Below are positions 25,954-35,395 of a DNA stretch of 64,000 nt, piece by piece. This stretch comes from Bacillota bacterium (lineage in GTDB: Bacteria > Bacillota > Clostridia > Christensenellales > SZUA-584), in the NCBI GenBank assembly GCA_023412005.1, contig JAEYOE010000010.1, positions 97,992-161,991 on the forward strand, in the 5' to 3' direction. The notes under the pieces were generated by a model. That model did not search any database. It had not been told where the DNA came from and saw nothing but the letters and a program-made list of their open reading frames with translations. How positions within the stretch are numbered: position 1 is the first letter of the stretch; each line of letters opens with the position of its first letter. A program made the position numbers and the translations under genes.

Positions 25954-27378
25954 TTATGCAGGTATCTTCAGGTTCGGATAGGTTTCCTTAACACCTGTAT
26001 AGTAGTTAGCCCATGCTTCATCAAGCGTGATGTTGCCAAGCATATAATCCTTCATCGCTTTTTGTAAGGGTTCGTTAAGCAACTGGTCATACTGTGTGAT
26101 ATTCTTCATATTGATGCTCTGCGCGCTGTCAAGCAGCACCGAGAGGAAGTTCTGACCGCCAAGGAACGGAGAACCGAAGCTCGAATCGCCCGCAAGCTGT
26201 GTCATCGCATCAACGTTGTTTGTGAAATCGCCATACTTCTGGGTAATCGCTACAAGCGTATCCTTATCGCAGGCCAGCGTCTTCATAATGTCTTTAACGA
26301 GGTTCAGGTTATCAGAACCGGTCGCCGCACTCAGCCATGTGCCGCCCCAGAAGAAGCCCTGAGGTCCTTTCACAATAGCCCAATCGCCAAAGCTGCCGTT
26401 GCCCACTTCTTCTTTTCCTTCAGCATCAGCCAGAGCTGCCGGCTTTAAGCAGAAGTCGAAGAACCAGCCAGGCCCAAAGTAGCACATTGCTTTGCCGTCT
26501 TCTTTGGCTTCAGCCATAGATTCCGGTAAGAAGACTTCATCATAGGGAAGTGTATATCCCTTATCCATGTAAGTTTTCGACTGCTCAATCCACTTGTTGA
26601 TAGCCGGATCAATAACGATTTCGTCTTTGTCGTTAACCCAAGGAGCCGAAATGTTGTTCGAGAACACACGATAATCAGCAACGTAGCAGGAGGTCATCAA
26701 ATAACCTTTATCCTTGGCCTGTGCCGCAACGGCGTCAAACTTATCCCATGAATCGAGAGCTTTCTGTACTTCAGCCGGATCATCGGTTCCAAGAACGTCT
26801 TTCGCGATAGACCGACGATAAATCAATCCGCCCGGGCAAGCCTGCCATGAAACGCCTTTGAGTGCGCCGTTCGTGTCAGTGCAGATGTCCTTCGTGTACT
26901 GATACATTCCGGCTGTGTCTTCTTCTGTCAGGCCGATTGTTTTGTAAACGTCAGCAGAGTAGTCGCTGTTCACATATTTAAGCGCATAGTCGGCTTCAAT
27001 AAGGAAGAGGTCAACTTTTTCATCCGCAGCCGCAGATTCCTGTGCAAGCAGCGCTTCGTCAAGTTTCTGCTGGTAGGCACCATCGGCGCTCGGGGTGATA
27101 ACCCAGTTGACAGTTACGCCTTCGGGGAGCAGACCGGCATCTTCATAGAAAGTCTTAAATCTGTCTTGGAATTCCGTATTCCAGCAGTAAATGTTGAGCA
27201 CTTTGCCGGTGTCGGCAACAACTTCCTCAGTTGCAGGTGCGTCTTCAGACGGCTTTTCCGGAGCGGCAGATTCCGCGGGAGCGACAGAATCAGAGGTCTG
27301 TGCAGCGGGAGCGCCGCAAGCAGCCAGCGAGAGAAGCATAGCAATAGCAACCATGCTAACAATCAGTCTTTTTAACAT
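25954..27378 (-). CDS. Sugar ABC transporter substrate-binding lipoprotein
   Basis: 474 residues. The lipobox LSLAAC-G near residues 16-22 predicts a lipid-anchored protein on the outer face of the membrane, followed by an Ala/Pro/Glu/Ser linker. The body is a family 1 solute-binding protein (KVLNIYCWNTEFQDRF start; YWNT-type aromatic sites). The neighbouring cellobiose phosphorylase and beta-glucosidase point to cellobiose or cellodextrins as ligand, an inference from context. GGAGGAAAG lies before the ATG. Confidence 0.92.
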   Translation of the reverse strand: MLKRLIVSMVAIAMLLSLAACGAPAAQTSDSVAPAESAAPEKPSEDAPATEEVVADTGKVLNIYCWNTEFQDRFKTFYEDAGLLPEGVTVNWVITPSADGAYQQKLDEALLAQESAAADEKVDLFLIEADYALKYVNSDYSADVYKTIGLTEEDTAGMYQYTKDICTDTNGALKGVSWQACPGGLIYRRSIAKDVLGTDDPAEVQKALDSWDKFDAVAAQAKDKGYLMTSCYVADYRVFSNNISAPWVNDKDEIVIDPAINKWIEQSKTYMDKGYTLPYDEVFLPESMAEAKEDGKAMCYFGPGWFFDFCLKPAALADAEGKEEVGNGSFGDWAIVKGPQGFFWGGTWLSAATGSDNLNLVKDIMKTLACDKDTLVAITQKYGDFTNNVDAMTQLAGDSSFGSPFLGGQNFLSVLLDSAQSINMKNITQYDQLLNEPLQKAMKDYMLGNITLDEAWANYYTGVKETYPNLKIPA

Positions 27379-27464
27379 TGTTATTTCTTTCCTCCTTTTT
27401 TTATTGCATGCACATTTTGCATGCCAATCTGAAAACTATTTGAAGTTCTATAGGAGAACTCTTT

Positions 27465-28496
27465 TTAAAAAACAAGACTTAATGGTGTCACCATGTTCTT
27501 AACCGTGCTGCCCTCCATCAGCTGTGAGGGTACAATCACCTGCTGCGGAATAAATGTTTTGGGCGATTCAATGGCTTCAATCAGCTTAGTGGCCGCCTCT
27601 CTGCCGAGCAGTTCCGTATTCTGTTTGAGTGTCGTCAGCCTCGGGCGCAGTACCTGCGAGAGATAAATGCCGTCATGGCCCGCCACGCTGATGTCTTCCG
27701 GAATTGACAGCCCTTGCTTTTCAATCTCATTCATACCGCCGATGTAAGAAAAATCATCGGGATACATGATGCAGGTGGGCTTCACGGGCAAAGCCAGCAA
27801 ATCGCGCGTGGCCAGCCCGCTCGTCTTGGGGTCATGGTATAACGCAGGTTTGACATATTCCTCAGGAACCTCAATTCCGAGAGCAAAACATGTTTTATAA
27901 AAACTGGCGAGACGCTTTTGAGTCACCGAGGTGTCCTCGCCGTGTATATACGCAATCCGTCTGTGACCGTTATCGTATAAATACCGCACCAGATTGCCGA
28001 TGCAATCAACATTATCAGACAGTATCGCCGTTCTGTTGTCAAACACATGGTCAATCGTCACTGTTGGTATTTCGCTGTTGACCAATTCAACAACGTCCGG
28101 ATCCTTGAAATTAACGCTTGCAATCACCACGCCGTCACAATTGCGGTATTTGCAATGCTCATAGTAGCTCATTTGAAACTGCCCGATGTTCTTGCTGATA
28201 AATGTCACATCGAAGCCGCGGCCTTCCGCTTCTTCTTTAAAACTGTTGAGAACAGACGAGAAGTATTCGTGAGTTAAACCGCAGTGCGTTTGATCCACAA
28301 ACAAAACGCCAATATTGTTCGAGCGGTTCGTTTTAAGGGCTCTGGCTGTTGCGTTGGGCAGATACCCCATCTCTTTGGCCACATTGCGTACATATTCTGC
28401 CGTATCCTCGCCAATGTCTGTATAGCCATTGAGCGCTTTGCTCACAGTTGCGGCGGATACGCCGCATCTTTTAGATATATCTTTGATTGTGACCAT
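27465..28496 (-). CDS. LacI-family transcriptional regulator of the beta-glucoside locus
   Basis: 343 residues. The N-terminal helix-turn-helix VTIKDISKRCGVSAATVSKALNG and hinge LPNATARALKTNRS are classic LacI. The periplasmic-binding-like effector domain covers ~60-340. It lies between the ABC genes on its own strand and the divergent phosphorylase gene. Four sites with LacI-type centre CG occur in the intergenic region (28513-28832), so it probably represses both sides and itself. The effector is likely a beta-glucoside. Confidence 0.92.
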   Translation of the reverse strand: MVTIKDISKRCGVSAATVSKALNGYTDIGEDTAEYVRNVAKEMGYLPNATARALKTNRSNNIGVLFVDQTHCGLTHEYFSSVLNSFKEEAEGRGFDVTFISKNIGQFQMSYYEHCKYRNCDGVVIASVNFKDPDVVELVNSEIPTVTIDHVFDNRTAILSDNVDCIGNLVRYLYDNGHRRIAYIHGEDTSVTQKRLASFYKTCFALGIEVPEEYVKPALYHDPKTSGLATRDLLALPVKPTCIMYPDDFSYIGGMNEIEKQGLSIPEDISVAGHDGIYLSQVLRPRLTTLKQNTELLGREAATKLIEAIESPKTFIPQQVIVPSQLMEGSTVKNMVTPLSLVF

Positions 28497-28512
28497 ATGC
28501 AGCTATACCCCG

Positions 28513-28832
28513 CGAAAACGTTTTATGCCACTTTAGCCTGCTAACGAGGTGAATTGTGGCTTTTTTCTGTTATTTTCTATATTCAATTCGCTTAATCGTT
28601 TTCGTGCCTTTATTATATAGCATCATTTTCCGATAAGTCAATAGGGTTAATTAATAAAATAACATCATTTTTTTGGATACTTTTATATATATAACGATTT
28701 TGGGTTTTAGTTTATGTGAATTTACATTGTTCTTTTTTAGTATTCCAACCTTTGTACTCGTTTCTAATTAAATATCTTTACATTTTATTCAGCGTTGTGT
28801 ACAATAATCGGCAGATAGCGAAATCGTTATCG
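28513..28832. promoter_or_regulatory. Cluster of four LacI-type operators in divergent region
   Basis: AAAACGTTTT palindrome at 28515-28524; AATCGTTTTCG at 28594-28604; ATAACGATT (reverse of AATCGTTAT) at 28691-28699; AATCGTTATCG at 28822-28832. Three share the core AATCGTTWT. The last overlaps the expected start of the phosphorylase transcript. Otherwise this 371-base region is AT-rich with no gene. Confidence 0.6.
28777..28805 (+). promoter_or_regulatory. Promoter of the cellobiose phosphorylase operon
   Basis: TTTACA (28777-28782), 17-bp spacer, TACAAT (28800-28805). The start site near 28812 is followed at once by an operator copy (28822-28832), the usual place for a LacI-type roadblock. 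Confidence 0.7.
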
Positions 28833-28867
28833 TTCATTCAATATGCAGAACATAGGAGACCATCACG

Positions 28868-31291
28868 ATGAAGTACGGCTATTTTGACGACACCGCCAAA
28901 GAATATATCATTGAAACACCCGCAACACCGATGCCGTGGATTAATTATCTTGGCAGCAAAGACTTTTTCAGCATCATTTCCAATACAGGCGGCGGCTACT
29001 GTTTTTATAAAGATGCGAAGCTTCGCCGCATCACGCGCTATCGTTATAACAATGTGCCGTATGACCAAGATGGCCGTCATTATTATATTAAAGAAGCGAA
29101 TACCGTTTGGAACCCCGGGTTTTTACCGTCTAAAACGCCGCTGGACAGTTACAAATGCCGGCATGGCTTGAATTACACGATTTTTGAAAGCGCAAAGAAT
29201 AACCTTCAATCTGAATTGACTTGTTTTGTACCGCTTGGGGATACCTGCGAAATAAATATGCTCAAGGTTGAAAACACCAGCACTGAAAAGAAGACAATTC
29301 AGGTTTACAGTGCCATTGAATGGTGCCTTTGGGACACAGCAGACGATTCTCAGAACTTTCAGCGCAATTTAAACATCGGCGAAGTGGAGATAGACGGCAG
29401 CGTGCTTTATCATAAAACGGAATACCGCGAACGCCGTAACCACTATGCTTTTTACAGTGTGAACGCGCCAATAAACGGCTTTGATACAGACAGAGAGACA
29501 TTCCTCGGACGTTTCTGTTCCTGGGAAGCGCCGGCAATGGTTCAGAGCGGCAGCAGCGGCAACAGCGTAGCCAGCGGCTGGTCACCGATGGCCAGCCATC
29601 GCCTCGATATGGAGCTGCTGCCCGGAGAACAAAAAACATTCGTCTACATTCTGGGGTACGTTGAAAACAGCAACAAAGAAAAATGGGAAAGCAAAGGCAT
29701 TATCAACAAGGCAAAAGCCAAAGCATTAATTAATAAATACGCAACCACTGCGGCGGTACAGGCGGCGCTCTCGGCTCTGCAAAGCAATTGGGAAGAGCTG
29801 CTGAGCCGTTTCTCTCTGACGAGCGCCAACGACAAGTTGAACCGTATGGTGAACATTTGGAATCAGTACCAGTGCATGATCACGTTTAACATGAGCCGCA
29901 GTGCCAGCTATTTTGAAAGCGGTGTCGGACGCGGGATGGGCTTTAGAGACAGCTGTCAGGATTTGCTTGGGTTTGTTCATCTTGTTCCCGAGCGTGCACG
30001 CGAGCGTATACTCGATATCGCCGCCGTTCAATTTGACGACGGCAGCACATATCATCAATACCAGCCGCTCACCAAGCGCGGCAACACCGATGTGGGCACC
30101 GGCTTCAACGACGACCCGCTCTGGCTCGTTGCTTGCACCGTTGCATACATCCGTGAAACGGGCGATGCCGGCATATTAAACGAGCTTGTTCCGTTTGACA
30201 ACAAACCGGGCAGCGAGCAGACGTTGTTTGAACATTTGCGCCGCAGCATCAACTTCACGGTAACAAACAAGGGGCCGCACGGGCTGCCGCTGATTGGCCG
30301 CGCAGACTGGAACGACTGCCTGAATTTGAACTGTTTCTCTGAGAAGCCCGGCGAAAGCTTCCAGACTGTGGCCAACTTTGAAAGCGGCAAAGCCGAAAGC
30401 GTGCTGATTGCGGGCATATTTGCAAAATATGGTATGGAATACGCCGAACTCTGCCGTCATTATGGGTCTGCCGAGGAAGCCGATGCCGTGGAGCGAGAGG
30501 TGGAAAACATTAAGCAAACCGTTCTCAAGCATGGCTGGGACGGCGACTGGTTCCTGCGCGCTTATGACGCGTTTGAAAACAAAATCGGCAGCCATGAATG
30601 TGAGGAAGGCCAGATATTTATTGAGCCTCAGGGCTTTTGTGTCATGGCGGGCATCGGTGTGGAGGAAGGGCTGGCAGAACGTGCGCTCAAATCCGTCAGG
30701 GAACGGCTGCTCAACGACTTTGGTATCGAGCTGCTTAACCCATGCTACACAGAATACCACAAGGAATATGGCGAAATATCAAGCTATCCCGCTTCGTATA
30801 AGGAAAACGGCTCTGTGTTCTGCCACAATAACCCGTGGGTCACTATCGCCGAGACAAAGCTGGGGCATGCCGAAGAAGCGTTCGACATATACCGCCGCTC
30901 CTGCCCCGCTTATGTGGAGGAGTTCAGCGATATACACAGAACAGAACCGTATGTATACAGCCAAACAATTGCGGGACGCTTTGCCTCGCGTTACGGCGAA
31001 GCTAAGAACAGCTGGCTGACGGGCACCGCCGCGTGGTCGTTCGTTTGTGTCAGCCAGGCGCTGCTGGGTATCACACCGCACTTTGACGGCCTGATGGTGA
31101 ACCCTTGTGTGCCTGCCGAGCTGAAAACATATACCGTATCAAGGCTGTTCCGAGGCGCGCGATACACAATTACCGTGCAGAACGAAGGCCGCAGCAGCCG
31201 TGAAATGATCGTGGACGGCCAGCCGGTGAACGGCAATATCGTGCCGTTTGCAGACGGCAAAACGGAATACCGTGTCGAGGTGTATATTTAA
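28868..31291 (+). CDS. Cellobiose phosphorylase (GH94)
   Basis: 807 residues, the usual length. It splits cellobiose with phosphate into glucose 1-phosphate and glucose, saving ATP for an anaerobe. The N-terminus (KYGYFDDTAKEYIIETP, PWINYLGSKDFFS) and the RITRYRYNNVPYD stretch match cellobiose phosphorylases closely. The catalytic acid is in the ADWND motif at 479-483. GTGGGYCF and RDSCQDLLG belong to the active-site core. Cytoplasmic, no signal peptide. SD AGGAG; the stop overlaps the next ATG (TAATG). Cellodextrin or laminaribiose phosphorylase is a less likely alternative. Confidence 0.93.
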   Translation: MKYGYFDDTAKEYIIETPATPMPWINYLGSKDFFSIISNTGGGYCFYKDAKLRRITRYRYNNVPYDQDGRHYYIKEANTVWNPGFLPSKTPLDSYKCRHGLNYTIFESAKNNLQSELTCFVPLGDTCEINMLKVENTSTEKKTIQVYSAIEWCLWDTADDSQNFQRNLNIGEVEIDGSVLYHKTEYRERRNHYAFYSVNAPINGFDTDRETFLGRFCSWEAPAMVQSGSSGNSVASGWSPMASHRLDMELLPGEQKTFVYILGYVENSNKEKWESKGIINKAKAKALINKYATTAAVQAALSALQSNWEELLSRFSLTSANDKLNRMVNIWNQYQCMITFNMSRSASYFESGVGRGMGFRDSCQDLLGFVHLVPERARERILDIAAVQFDDGSTYHQYQPLTKRGNTDVGTGFNDDPLWLVACTVAYIRETGDAGILNELVPFDNKPGSEQTLFEHLRRSINFTVTNKGPHGLPLIGRADWNDCLNLNCFSEKPGESFQTVANFESGKAESVLIAGIFAKYGMEYAELCRHYGSAEEADAVEREVENIKQTVLKHGWDGDWFLRAYDAFENKIGSHECEEGQIFIEPQGFCVMAGIGVEEGLAERALKSVRERLLNDFGIELLNPCYTEYHKEYGEISSYPASYKENGSVFCHNNPWVTIAETKLGHAEEAFDIYRRSCPAYVEEFSDIHRTEPYVYSQTIAGRFASRYGEAKNSWLTGTAAWSFVCVSQALLGITPHFDGLMVNPCVPAELKTYTVSRLFRGARYTITVQNEGRSSREMIVDGQPVNGNIVPFADGKTEYRVEVYI

Positions 31292-32634
31292 TGTCGTTCC
31301 CAAAGGATTTTATTTGGGGCGCCGCCAGCTCCGCCTACCAAACGGAAGGCGCTTGCAGCGAAGACGGCAAGGGCATGAGCATTTGGGATTCTTTCTGTCG
31401 TCAGGAAGGCGTGATTGTCAATGGTGAGAACGGCGATATCGCTTGTGACGCGTATCACCGCTTTGCCGAAGACATCGCTCTCATGAAGCAGATGGGGCTA
31501 AAAGCTTACCGGTTTTCATTAAGCTGGCCGCGTATACTGCCAAGCGGCCGCGGCACAGTCAATGAAAGGGGATTTCTCTTTTACGATAAGCTCGTGGATA
31601 TGCTGCTGGATAACGGCATCGAACCGATAATCACGCTGTTTCACTGGGATATGCCGCTTGCGCTGCATGAACAGGGCGGTTGGCTAGGCCGCGATATCGT
31701 CAGCGCCTTTGAAGACTATTCCGCTGTGGTTGCACGGCACTTTGCGGGCCGCGTAAAAACGTATATACCGCTCAACGAGCTCCAATGCTTTGTCAGCCTT
31801 GGCTATGAACGCGGTTTGCACGCGCCCGGTTATAAGCTGCCTCTTAAAGACGTATTCACCTGCATTCTTCATTCGTTGCTGGCTCAAGGGCGCTCCATTA
31901 TGGCGCTGCGTGAAAACAGCCCGGCTAATATAAAAATCGGCGTCGCTTCCACCGGACGCCTATGTTACCCCAAGAACGATACCCCCAAAGGCTGCGAAGC
32001 CGCCGAAAAATCCTCGTTCGTCGTCTCGGGTTTTGACTGGCTGTTCTCTCACAATCTGTTTCTCGATCCTCTGATTTTGGGGCGTTTCCCAAAATGCGAT
32101 ATTGAAGGTTTTGATGAGCTGGCACGTGCCGTCAGCAGCGAGGATTGGCAGATTATACAACAAAGCGTTGATTTTATCGGCCTCAACATCTACAACGGCC
32201 GCGAGGTGGATGATGATGGGGCGGACGTTAAAAAGATACCCGGCTTTGCGCGCACAGCGTTGAAATGGCCGATCACCCCCAAGGTGATGCGCTTTGGGCC
32301 CCGGTTTGTCTATAACCGTTACCGCCTCCCCCTCATGATTTCGGAAAACGGTCAATCCTGTAACGACCGCGTTTACTTAGACGGGCAGGTTCACGATACC
32401 GACCGCATTGATTTTCTTCACAGCTATATTTCCGAGCTGAAAAAAGCATGCGCCGACGGCGTGCCGATTACCGGATACCTGCACTGGAGCCTGACAGACA
32501 ATTTTGAATGGCACAACGGCTACGATGAACGCTTTGGCCTTATCTTCATTAATTACGCGACTCAGCAGCGAATGGCGAAAGACTCCGCGCGCTGGTATGC
32601 GAATGTTATTGCAAGCAACGGCCAGTTTCTTTAG
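31291..32634 (+). CDS. GH1 beta-glucosidase
   Basis: 447 residues. It hydrolyses beta-glucosides, possibly longer or substituted ones that the phosphorylase leaves. It begins with FIWGAASSAYQTEGA; the nucleophile is Glu352 in LMISENGQS and the acid/base is Glu163 in YIPLNELQCF. The usual NEP is NEL here, so the proline after the acid/base is lost. The aglycone segment LHWSLTDNFEWHNGYDERFGL is intact. A 6-phospho-beta-glucosidase is less likely with an ABC importer. Translation is coupled to the phosphorylase by TAATG. Confidence 0.93.
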   Translation: MSFPKDFIWGAASSAYQTEGACSEDGKGMSIWDSFCRQEGVIVNGENGDIACDAYHRFAEDIALMKQMGLKAYRFSLSWPRILPSGRGTVNERGFLFYDKLVDMLLDNGIEPIITLFHWDMPLALHEQGGWLGRDIVSAFEDYSAVVARHFAGRVKTYIPLNELQCFVSLGYERGLHAPGYKLPLKDVFTCILHSLLAQGRSIMALRENSPANIKIGVASTGRLCYPKNDTPKGCEAAEKSSFVVSGFDWLFSHNLFLDPLILGRFPKCDIEGFDELARAVSSEDWQIIQQSVDFIGLNIYNGREVDDDGADVKKIPGFARTALKWPITPKVMRFGPRFVYNRYRLPLMISENGQSCNDRVYLDGQVHDTDRIDFLHSYISELKKACADGVPITGYLHWSLTDNFEWHNGYDERFGLIFINYATQQRMAKDSARWYANVIASNGQFL

Positions 32635-32641
32635 CTATTAT

Positions 32642-32668
32642 CCGCAAACTTCTTAAACGGGTTTGCAG
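32642..32668 (+). terminator. Weak hairpin after the beta-glucosidase gene
   Basis: CCGCAAAC and GTTTGCAG form a short stem eight bases past the stop; only a broken T-rich tail follows. Confidence 0.35.
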
Positions 32669-32763
32669 TTCTAATCTTTAACCTTTTTTATTCTATCTCC
32701 TCTTTATTTTACCTTCGGGCATCTGTCTGTTGACTCATGCCAAGTTTTACGCTAGTATATTCG

Positions 32764-32798
32764 CACAATCTATATTCGATATGTATATAGTAATCATA
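32764..32798 (+). promoter_or_regulatory. Candidate PadR operator and promoter
   Basis: CGATATG ... CATATATCG inverted arms surround TATATAGTAAT just before the PadR gene. ATATG-N11-CATAT fits the loose pattern of PadR sites. Autoregulation is inferred. Confidence 0.4.
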
Positions 32799-32816
32799 TA
32801 TCGCTAGGAGTCCACT

Positions 32817-33170
32817 ATGCCGCACAATCAATGTCGTCCGATGCACCGTTTTATGGAGGTTTGCCTACTGTTTCTTTTAAGCGACGAAGACAAAGCCTGC
32901 CATGGTTATTGCCTGGCTGAACAGCTGACGCGTTTTGGCTTTACCGACGAAGAGCTTAACATCAGCACGCTTTACCGAACGCTGCGCCATATGGAGCAAA
33001 GCGATTGGGTGCGTTCGCATTGGGAAAGCGGCGGGCAGGGGCCTCAGCGCCGCGTTTACAGCATAACACCCTTGGGACGCAATGCGTTGGACAATTGGGC
33101 AACGGAGCTGCAAAAACGCCGCGAACGCATCGGCATGCTGCTTGATGCGTATGCACAGCTGCAAAAATGA
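32817..33170 (+). CDS. PadR-family transcriptional regulator
   Basis: 117 residues. Winged helix with HGYCLAEQLTRFGF, the recognition segment NISTLYRTLRHMEQSDW and wing RRVYSITPLGRNAL. SD AGGAG. It is followed after 23 bases by the two-gene permease, which it probably controls. It is distinct from the PadR at 460-810. Confidence 0.87.
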   Translation: MPHNQCRPMHRFMEVCLLFLLSDEDKACHGYCLAEQLTRFGFTDEELNISTLYRTLRHMEQSDWVRSHWESGGQGPQRRVYSITPLGRNALDNWATELQKRRERIGMLLDAYAQLQK

Positions 33171-33193
33171 TTTAACCAAAAGGAGATGATATT

Positions 33194-33685
33194 ATGGGGA
33201 TTGATACGATTGTTTTTTATTCGCTGGCAATCGGGCTATCGGTGTTTTCTCTGATTAAAAGCAGAGAGAAAACGAAAAAAGCGTTAATAAAAGCGTGGCG
33301 CACGTTAGAAAATATACTGCCGCAGCTGATCGGCATTATGATACTCGTGGGTGTGGTGCTGGCGCTGCTCAATCCCGCAACGATCGGCGCAATCATCGGC
33401 AGGCAGTCGGGCTGGCTCGGCGTCGGGCTGGCGGCCGCGGTTGGGGCCATCACGCTGATACCTGGTTTCGTGGCCTTCCCCACCGCCGCGCTGCTGCTGG
33501 CAGGCGGTGCCGGTTATATGCAAATCGGCGCTTTTATATCATCACTGATGATGGTGGGCGTGGTGACGCTGCCGGTGGAATTTAAATACTTCGGTAAAAA
33601 AACGGCGCTGCTGCGCAACGCCTTCGCGCTGGTGTTTGCGTTCGCGGTGGCATTTATGATCGGAAAGGTGATGGGAGAGATATGA
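33194..33685 (+). CDS. Permease half, DUF318/ArsP_1-like, first subunit
   Basis: 163 residues, about four transmembrane helices. It resembles the N-terminal half of the YraQ/DUF318 permease superfamily, with the PGFVAFPTAALLLAGGAGY re-entrant-like stretch containing conserved proline. Many clostridia carry this permease as two half genes. The substrate is unknown; some full-length relatives export arsenicals. SD AAAGGAG. ATGA overlap with the second half. Confidence 0.72.
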   Translation: MGIDTIVFYSLAIGLSVFSLIKSREKTKKALIKAWRTLENILPQLIGIMILVGVVLALLNPATIGAIIGRQSGWLGVGLAAAVGAITLIPGFVAFPTAALLLAGGAGYMQIGAFISSLMMVGVVTLPVEFKYFGKKTALLRNAFALVFAFAVAFMIGKVMGEI

Positions 33686-34215
33686 AAAAGCTTATGAAGC
33701 GCTACGCGCCCGCTTTGCTCATGGTGGCGGGGCTCGCCGCGCTGGTGATATTCTGGCCGGGCGTGGGTACCAAAGCGTTTGATGCCACAATTTCCGGATT
33801 CGAGCAAATGCTGCTTGTGATTCCGCCGATATTTGTGCTGCTTGGGCTGCTCGACGTGTGGGTGCCGAGAGAGACAATGGTGAGATTTATGGGCCCCAGC
33901 TCAGGGCTCAAAGGCGCGGCGCTGGCGATACTGCTTGGCAGCGCCGCCGCAGGGCCTTTGTATGCGGCTTTCCCTGTTGCGGGTGTATTCATGAAAAAAG
34001 GCGCATCGTTCAAAAACATACTGCTGTTCCTCGGCGCATGGTCTACCACCAAGGTGCCGATGATACTGTTTGAGCTGTCAGCAATGGGCCCGCTGTTTAC
34101 ATTCACGCGTTTGGGCTTAAGCCTCTTGGGTATATCGATCATTGCCGTGTCAATTAACAAGCTGACAGGACGAAGCGAAATAGCGGCGATATTTGAAAAC
34201 GCCAAGAGCTTATAG
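33682..34215 (+). CDS. Permease half, DUF318/ArsP_1-like, second subunit
   Basis: 177 residues with four to five helices. GSAAAGPLYAAFPVAGVFMKKGAS mirrors the motif in the first half, and SFKNILLFLGAWSTTKVPM is typical of the family. It overlaps the first half by ATGA and should form a heteromeric permease with it. Function unproved; regulated probably by the PadR upstream. Confidence 0.72.
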   Translation: MKKLMKRYAPALLMVAGLAALVIFWPGVGTKAFDATISGFEQMLLVIPPIFVLLGLLDVWVPRETMVRFMGPSSGLKGAALAILLGSAAAGPLYAAFPVAGVFMKKGASFKNILLFLGAWSTTKVPMILFELSAMGPLFTFTRLGLSLLGISIIAVSINKLTGRSEIAAIFENAKSL

Positions 34216-34779
34216 CCCAATAGAATCAGACTCATGTCAGTCCATGCAATTGGTGCATTGCATTACTCCCGTCACCTATCGGTGTGACGCCAATCTCCAG
34301 TTAGTATTTGTCATTGCTTTGGAAAGTTACTAATCTCGGTCATCCAGTCCACTTCGTAGTGAGGAGCGAGCGACGACTACGTGGTGGACCAGGATCTGTT
34401 GAGACAGATTCTTTTCCACTCCGTAGTCACTTCGCTACACTCGTTCACTACGACAGTGGAATGAATGACCCCTACCGTTACTTTTCGTTTATTGAGGATC
34501 GATATCGCATGACGATTCTAAACATATAGCCCGACACTTGTTATAAAACATTCTTTTCTGTCATATTAGTAGCGGAGTGATATGACCACGAAGCGAAAAG
34601 CATCCAAAGTCACCAATCGGTTTGATCGGGATGAACCCCTCGCTGTCATCGATGTCTATCATGCTGATAATCACCTCGGAACAAACAGATATGAAAATGC
34701 CCGAAGCGAAAACGCCCCGGGCATTTTTCTTATCTGCAGCCACCACCAACATTCAGTATGGCTGCAAGCTTAAATCCTG
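34216..34779. repeat. Gene-free stretch with full-length palindromic element
   Basis: At 34338-34470 lies a 133-bp imperfect palindrome: GGTCATCCAGTCCAC and GTGGAATGAATGACC outer arms, a GATCTGTTGAGACAGATTC inner hairpin, and CGTAGTGAGGAGCGAGCGA / TAGTCACTTCGCTACACTCG arms. It is the most complete copy of the family at 2370 and 51513. No reading frame is believable. The terminator at 34693-34727 closes the stretch. Confidence 0.55.
34693..34730 (-). terminator. Terminator of the first DUF4064 gene
   Basis: AAATGCCCG and CGGGCATTT arms with T-runs on both strands. An almost identical copy follows the paralogous gene at 35308-35346, so the gene and terminator were duplicated together. Confidence 0.8.
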
Positions 34780-35184
34780 TTATTCAACCGGCAGCTGCAT
34801 CGGCGTAACAGGCGGTTTTTCCTTAATCAGCGCAAAAATGCCGCCCAGCGCAAACAATATCATAGACAGCCATGCCGTCATCAGCAGACTGACGCCTGCT
34901 GAGACGATCATCAACACCCCTGCGGTCACATTATTCTTATTGACTTTTAATCCGCCAATCAGCCCCAACACGCCGCATACCAGCTCAGCCACGCCAATCA
35001 CTAAAAACAAGATACCCCAAAAGTCACCGGAGATGTTAAATAAGGCAGAATAAACACGATTCAGTATGCCCGAAAAAAATCCCTGATCCGAATTCAAAAA
35101 TGCACCAAGAATGATCATTGACAGAGCCCCCAGCAGCGACAATGACCCGCCCACGATGCCAAGCACCATGCTGGCCTTTCTCAT
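34780..35184 (-). CDS. DUF4064-type membrane protein, copy 1
   Basis: 134 residues with four hydrophobic segments. It begins MRKASMVLGIVGGSLSLLGAL and ends with FALGGIFALIKEKPP and a short polar tail. The pattern fits the DUF4064 family of small Firmicute membrane proteins of unknown function. SD GGGGGG. It is paralogous to the gene at 35396-35827. Confidence 0.7.
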   Translation of the reverse strand: MRKASMVLGIVGGSLSLLGALSMIILGAFLNSDQGFFSGILNRVYSALFNISGDFWGILFLVIGVAELVCGVLGLIGGLKVNKNNVTAGVLMIVSAGVSLLMTAWLSMILFALGGIFALIKEKPPVTPMQLPVE

Positions 35185-35307
35185 AAGTTGCCCCCCCTTT
35201 TTATTCCTTATTATCGTATAATATACTTCTTATCTGCTGGTGACAAGTTGTCTTTTATTGGCGATTATAGACATCGTCCTGAGAGTTCAACTTATACCGA
35301 CAGATAT

Positions 35308-35346
35308 GGAAATGCCCGAAGCAAAAACGCCCCGGGCATTTTTTCT
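35308..35346 (-). terminator. Terminator of the second DUF4064 gene
   Basis: Same hairpin as at 34693 (AATGCCCG / CGGGCATT) with a longer T-run on the plus strand. The flanking CAGCCACCACCAACATTCAG is also shared. Confidence 0.8.
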
Positions 35347-35395
35347 TTCAAGCAGCCACCACCAACATTCAGCTTGACTGCAAGCATAAATTCTG

